Shown piece by piece: positions 16,662-19,228 of a stretch of DNA of 19,228 nucleotides (its first letter is position 1; every line of letters begins with the position of its first letter). The position numbers and the translations under genes were made by a program. The DNA is from Actinomycetota bacterium (GTDB lineage Bacteria; Actinomycetota; Humimicrobiia; Humimicrobiales; Humimicrobiaceae): positions 1 to 19,228 of the forward strand of contig JADHVN010000013.1 of the NCBI GenBank assembly GCA_016783995.1. Direction: 5' to 3'. The notes under the pieces are model-generated. The model was not told the DNA's origin. It was given only the letters and a program-made list of their open reading frames with translations, and did no database searches.

Positions 16662-16757
16662 TCCTTCCTGACCTGTTTATAGTTGTTTTTAATTTATTAA
16701 TACCGAATGTATTCTTAAAAGTTATAAAATATATTTTTTTAATATACAGGAGAAAAA

Positions 16758-16949
16758 ATGTCCAGCGTATGTGAAATTTGTGATAAAAAAACATCTTTTG
16801 GAAATAACGTGAGCCACTCGCACAGAAAGACCAGAAGAACATTTAAACCTAATGTTCACAAAACAAAAGTTGAATATAAAGGCAAGATTAAAACCATAAA
16901 TATCTGCACCAGCTGCCTGAAATCAGGCAAGGTTAAAAAAATAGTATAA
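16758..16949 (+). CDS. rpmB: 50S ribosomal protein L28, zinc-binding form
   Basis: Large-subunit protein of 63 residues, the usual length. It starts MSSVCEICDKKTSFGNNVSHSHRKT-like, the L28 signature (GNxVSHSxxxTRRxFxPN), and has two CxxC pairs (C5/C8 and C50/C53) that form the zinc ribbon of the zinc-binding type. AGGAG lies 5 bases before the ATG. It is the only plus-strand gene here, divergent from fakA, matching the rpmB–fakA neighbourhood of monoderm bacteria. A 7-base inverted repeat (TGCCTGA/TCAGGCA, 16914-16929) lies within its last codons. Confidence 0.97.
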   Translation: MSSVCEICDKKTSFGNNVSHSHRKTRRTFKPNVHKTKVEYKGKIKTINICTSCLKSGKVKKIV

Positions 16950-17057
16950 ATAAATATCACCTTTCTTGATAATTAGAGAAAATATCCATTCCTGCTATTT
17001 TGAAAGATAACTCATTCATTTTTTAATAGTTTACCTTATTTAAAAACAACATATAGA

Positions 17058-17441
17058 CTAGATTTCTTTAATTCCCAACTCAGGGAAGGGATAATGTTTT
17101 ATATTCTTTGTAACCAGCGTTAAACCATATACCATAGCTGTAGCTGCAATAATTACATCAGTAGTAGCCAATGTCTTACCTTTTTTTATATACTTTTGCT
17201 TCAGTCCCCCGGCTAATCTTGCGATCTCTTTAGTTACCTCATAATAATAAAGGCTTTCAATAAATCTATCTGTCTTCTCTTTTTCTTTTTCTTTTACTCC
17301 TGTATAAACTTCAGCAATATTTATACAACAGCAGCCGGCAATGTCACCCTGCATCCCAATTTCTTCCAGATAGGAGCTTACTTTTTTATCACCACGCAAG
17401 TGATCAATTATTGTGGTTGTATCCAATAGATATTCAGCCAT
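17058..17441 (-). CDS. VapC-type PIN-domain toxin
   Basis: Likely endoribonuclease toxin of a type II toxin-antitoxin pair. The 127-residue PIN domain shows LLDTTTIID with the acidic Asp7, INIAEVYTGV with Glu44, and LATTDVIIAATA with Asp95, the usual three metal-binding acids. The end of the domain reads TKNIKHYP, with His116 where many VapC proteins have a fourth Asp. A KEKEKEK run at 50-56 is encoded by a simple repeat. Its ATG overlaps the antitoxin stop by one base (TAATG), indicating coupling. Its RNA target cannot be predicted. Confidence 0.9.
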   Translation of the reverse strand: MAEYLLDTTTIIDHLRGDKKVSSYLEEIGMQGDIAGCCCINIAEVYTGVKEKEKEKTDRFIESLYYYEVTKEIARLAGGLKQKYIKKGKTLATTDVIIAATAMVYGLTLVTKNIKHYPFPELGIKEI

Positions 17442-17704
17442 TACATTATTTCCTTAAGTCTCTTTTCATCTTCCTTCCGCAGGCTCCTTACCCACCTGTC
17501 CACTCCTTTCTTAAATTCGGGATGATCTTCATCATTCCAAGTTCCAGCTGTTTCCTTTACCACATTAAGAAAATTTAGTCTTTGTATCTCTTTTTTTACA
17601 GCCTGGGTTATGAACCAACTGCGCTTTCTTTTTCCCGAAAGCCTGTCTATCTCTTCTACTAATTCTTCCGGCACCACGACATGTGTTCTTTTTTTTGTAT
17701 CCAT
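17441..17704 (-). CDS. Ribbon-helix-helix antitoxin (VapB-like)
   Basis: Antitoxin and likely autorepressor of the PIN toxin that follows it. The protein has 87 residues. The N-terminal half fits a ribbon-helix-helix DNA-binding fold: RTHVVVPEELVEEIDRLSG (strand plus first helix) then SWFITQAVKKEIQRL (second helix). The C-terminal half, from about residue 45, is charged and probably wraps the toxin. It has its own promoter and a palindrome over the -10 box. The pair sits between rsmB and rpmB, where no such gene is part of the conserved order, so it is probably a later insertion. Confidence 0.85.
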   Translation of the reverse strand: MDTKKRTHVVVPEELVEEIDRLSGKRKRSWFITQAVKKEIQRLNFLNVVKETAGTWNDEDHPEFKKGVDRWVRSLRKEDEKRLKEIM

Positions 17705-17738
17705 GTTAATCTTTTTGTTAATTAATAATTGTATATTT

Positions 17739-17750
17739 TATGTTAACATA
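17739..17750. promoter_or_regulatory. Palindromic operator candidate for the toxin-antitoxin pair
   Basis: A perfect 12-base palindrome, TATGTTAACATA, covers the -10 box of the antitoxin promoter. Its half-site TTAACAT recurs (minus strand) at 17703-17709, overlapping the antitoxin start codon. This is a likely binding site for a dimeric ribbon-helix-helix repressor. Confidence 0.5.
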
Positions 17751-17767
17751 TTATGGGACTTTGTCAA
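17740..17767 (-). promoter_or_regulatory. Promoter candidate for the toxin-antitoxin pair
   Basis: The minus strand has a perfect TTGACA, a 16-base spacer and TAACAT, ending about 36 bases before the antitoxin ATG. The perfect -35 box in a 96-base gap makes this the best -35 match in the window. Confidence 0.55.
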
Positions 17768-17800
17768 TATAACAAAAGATTAATCAATTCATAAACAGCT

Positions 17801-19228
17801 TTAAGAATTCTTTAAAAGGCTGCAGATAAAGCCTGCTTCACTTCCAAAATAATAAGGCATTATTTCAAAGCAGGCTTCCTCTCTCGAGCTGGCGTCATTT
17901 TTTAGTTGACCTGAAAATGATATCAACTTATCAGAGATGCTTGATTTTTCCATTCTGTACTTATCTTTAAACTCTCCCAGAAACTTGCTTATCACCTGCT
18001 GATTTTCTATAGGTGACAGGGTACAGGTATAAAAGATAATCTTTCCACCGGTTTTCAGGTACCAGTCACAATTTACCATAATTTTGTAGGACATTTCGGA
18101 AATACGGATTAAATCTTTCATCGTTTTGTTATATTTTGCGTCCGGATTCTTAGAAATGGTTCCAAAAGCACTGCAGGGAGCATCGATTAAAATCTTATCA
18201 AAATATCCGGTATAACCGGCAGTTGTTCTTTCATCTTTAGAACCCTTATTCTCCCTAATATCTCTGTTTCTCTCCAGAAAATCCGTTTTGGCTGCATCTG
18301 CTTCCACAATCCTTACATTCCTTATATTTAACCGGTCTAAATTATCTTCTAATACATCCAGCCTTGTTTTGCTTATATCAACCGATACTACTTCACCCTC
18401 ATTTTTCACCAGCTCTGCAATATAGGCAGTCTTGCCGCCTGGCGCAGCACATACATCCAGTACTTTCTCACCTTCCAAAGGTTCCAGGAAGTATTTTATT
18501 GCTATCTGTGATGAGAGATCTTGAACTGAAACCAGGCCCTCCCGGTAAACATCAGTCTCTGAAATATCCTGGACGCTGGAAACCTCTATTGCATCCCCAT
18601 ATACATCTTCCGGTAAGAGCCTCCCGTTAACTGGCTTCATGTTTAACTCTTTTACCAGTTCCTCCCTTGTAATTTTACTTTTATTAAACCTTAGATAAAT
18701 ATGTGGATTTTCATTCAGTGATCTGCAGATTAAAATTGTTTTATCCTTCCCATACCAGTCAAACCAGTATTTTACCAGCCAGCCCGGATAGGAGTAATCT
18801 ATGCTTATTTTATCAATCTCATCTTCCACCAACCTATCAATCTTATCTTTTGCAAATGAATCTATGTTTGGAACTGAACTGACTTTGCGCAGTACTGCAT
18901 TCACAAATTTAGAAGAAGATAAAGTTACGTTTTTCTTGGCCAATTCCACACTTTCATTTACTATTGAATAAGACGGAACCTTATCCATATACATGAACTG
19001 AAAAATTCCCATACGGAGAATATTAAGCACTGCAAAATCAATATCTTTTATTTTTTTATCTGAAAGAAAAGAGAGTAAAAAATCAATTTTTAGATAATAC
19101 CTTACTGTGCCCTTAACTATATTAAAAATAAAGCGCTTATCAAGCCCGGATAGCCTGTAATTTTTAAAATAAAAGTTTATTATGTCTTTTAGAGATTTTT
19201 TTTTCTTGAAATATTCATTCAATATAAG
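17801..19228 (-). CDS. rsmB: 16S rRNA (cytosine967-C5)-methyltransferase RsmB, 5' end beyond window
   Basis: Makes m5C967 of 16S rRNA, next to the RsmD target. The N-terminal NusB-like helical domain (KRFIFNIVKGTVRYYLKIDFLL-like, then ILRMGIFQFMYMDKVP) is followed by an Rsm/NOP2-type methyltransferase domain. SAM motif I is VLDVCAAPGGKTAYIAEL. Motif IV has APCSAFG with its conserved Cys, and motif VI has YTCTLSPIEN with the nucleophilic Cys. An insertion of about 20 charged residues precedes the APCSAFG strand. A TTG occurs at 19222, but the frame stays open to the window edge and the NusB-like domain seems incomplete there, so the true start is probably outside. At least 475 residues are visible. 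Confidence 0.94.
   Translation of the reverse strand, partial: LILNEYFKKKKSLKDIINFYFKNYRLSGLDKRFIFNIVKGTVRYYLKIDFLLSFLSDKKIKDIDFAVLNILRMGIFQFMYMDKVPSYSIVNESVELAKKNVTLSSSKFVNAVLRKVSSVPNIDSFAKDKIDRLVEDEIDKISIDYSYPGWLVKYWFDWYGKDKTILICRSLNENPHIYLRFNKSKITREELVKELNMKPVNGRLLPEDVYGDAIEVSSVQDISETDVYREGLVSVQDLSSQIAIKYFLEPLEGEKVLDVCAAPGGKTAYIAELVKNEGEVVSVDISKTRLDVLEDNLDRLNIRNVRIVEADAAKTDFLERNRDIRENKGSKDERTTAGYTGYFDKILIDAPCSAFGTISKNPDAKYNKTMKDLIRISEMSYKIMVNCDWYLKTGGKIIFYTCTLSPIENQQVISKFLGEFKDKYRMEKSSISDKLISFSGQLKNDASSREEACFEIMPYYFGSEAGFICSLLKNS

Larger units (their letters stand above)
16450..16757. other. 308-base divergent intergenic region, fakA | rpmB
   Basis: Strongly AT-rich non-coding stretch between the divergent starts of fakA (minus) and rpmB (plus). 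It holds one promoter candidate for each gene and a roughly 90-base rpmB leader. I see no RNA gene, no G+C-rich hairpin, and no credible small ORF; the minus-strand frame running from rpmB into it lacks a recognisable protein. Confidence 0.6.

Noticed and set aside
16624..16842. Minus-strand open frame across the start of rpmB
   Set aside because: It runs antisense to a clear L28 gene and its leader, has no Shine-Dalgarno and resembles no protein family.
16914..16929. Inverted repeat TGCCTGA/TCAGGCA as an rpmB terminator
   Set aside because: It lies within rpmB codons, has almost no loop and is not followed by a T-run.
16950..17057. Bidirectional terminator between rpmB and the convergent PIN toxin gene
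   Set aside because: These 108 AT-rich bases contain no stable hairpin followed by T-runs in either direction.
18364..18630. Plus-strand open frame of 88 codons within rsmB
   Set aside because: It is fully antisense to the conserved SAM-binding region of rsmB; its composition is typical of a shadow frame.

Overview
This is a densely packed, AT-rich stretch of bacterial chromosome. Nearly everything is on the minus strand, so transcription runs from high to low coordinates. The content is core housekeeping: ribosomal proteins, rRNA and tRNA modification, the SRP pathway, chromosome maintenance, CoA and phospholipid synthesis. The order fakA–rsmD–coaD–rpmF–plsX–acpP–rnc–smc–ftsY–ffh–rpsP–khpA–rimM–trmD–rplS–lepB is the conserved order of monoderm lineages (Firmicutes, Actinobacteriota and relatives). 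Three things lean towards a deep-branching, low-GC actinobacterial lineage. There is a short DivIVA-like coiled-coil protein between coaD and rpmF (compare Rv2927c of Mycobacterium). The Smc head carries actinobacterial-looking motifs. ylxM is absent between ftsY and ffh. An ADP-forming acetyl-CoA synthetase suggests an anaerobic, acetate-producing (or acetate-using) lifestyle. The lineage call is inference, not proof.

Layout from right to left, in the direction of transcription. Bases 17801-19228 hold the 5'-truncated rsmB (16S rRNA m5C967 methyltransferase). Bases 17058-17704 hold a VapBC-type toxin-antitoxin pair with its own promoter and a palindromic operator candidate. The only plus-strand gene is rpmB (L28, 16758-16949), which diverges from fakA across a 308-base AT-rich intergenic region carrying promoter candidates for both. 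Then come fakA, rsmD (apparently starting at ATT), coaD, a DivIVA-like protein, rpmF with its own promoter candidate, an acetate–CoA ligase and a coupled P-loop/DRTGG protein, plsX, acpP, rnc, a short smc, ftsY and ffh. A good promoter candidate then precedes rpsP–khpA–rimM–trmD–rplS–lepB.

The genes form several working groups. FakA, PlsX and AcpP handle acyl-phosphate and acyl-ACP for phospholipid synthesis, and CoaD makes the CoA precursor. The acetate–CoA ligase interconverts acetyl-CoA and acetate with ATP. FtsY, Ffh and LepB cover targeting, membrane delivery and signal-peptide cleavage. RimM, TrmD, KhpA, RsmD, RsmB and RNase III serve ribosome and tRNA maturation.

The most unusual observation is the Smc protein. 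It has complete N- and C-terminal ATPase head motifs but is only 772 residues long, and I can see no hinge domain. Second is rsmD, whose conserved N-terminus can be included only by an ATT start or by a one-base frameshift. No RNA genes, CRISPR arrays, insertion sequences or convincing intrinsic terminators were seen.
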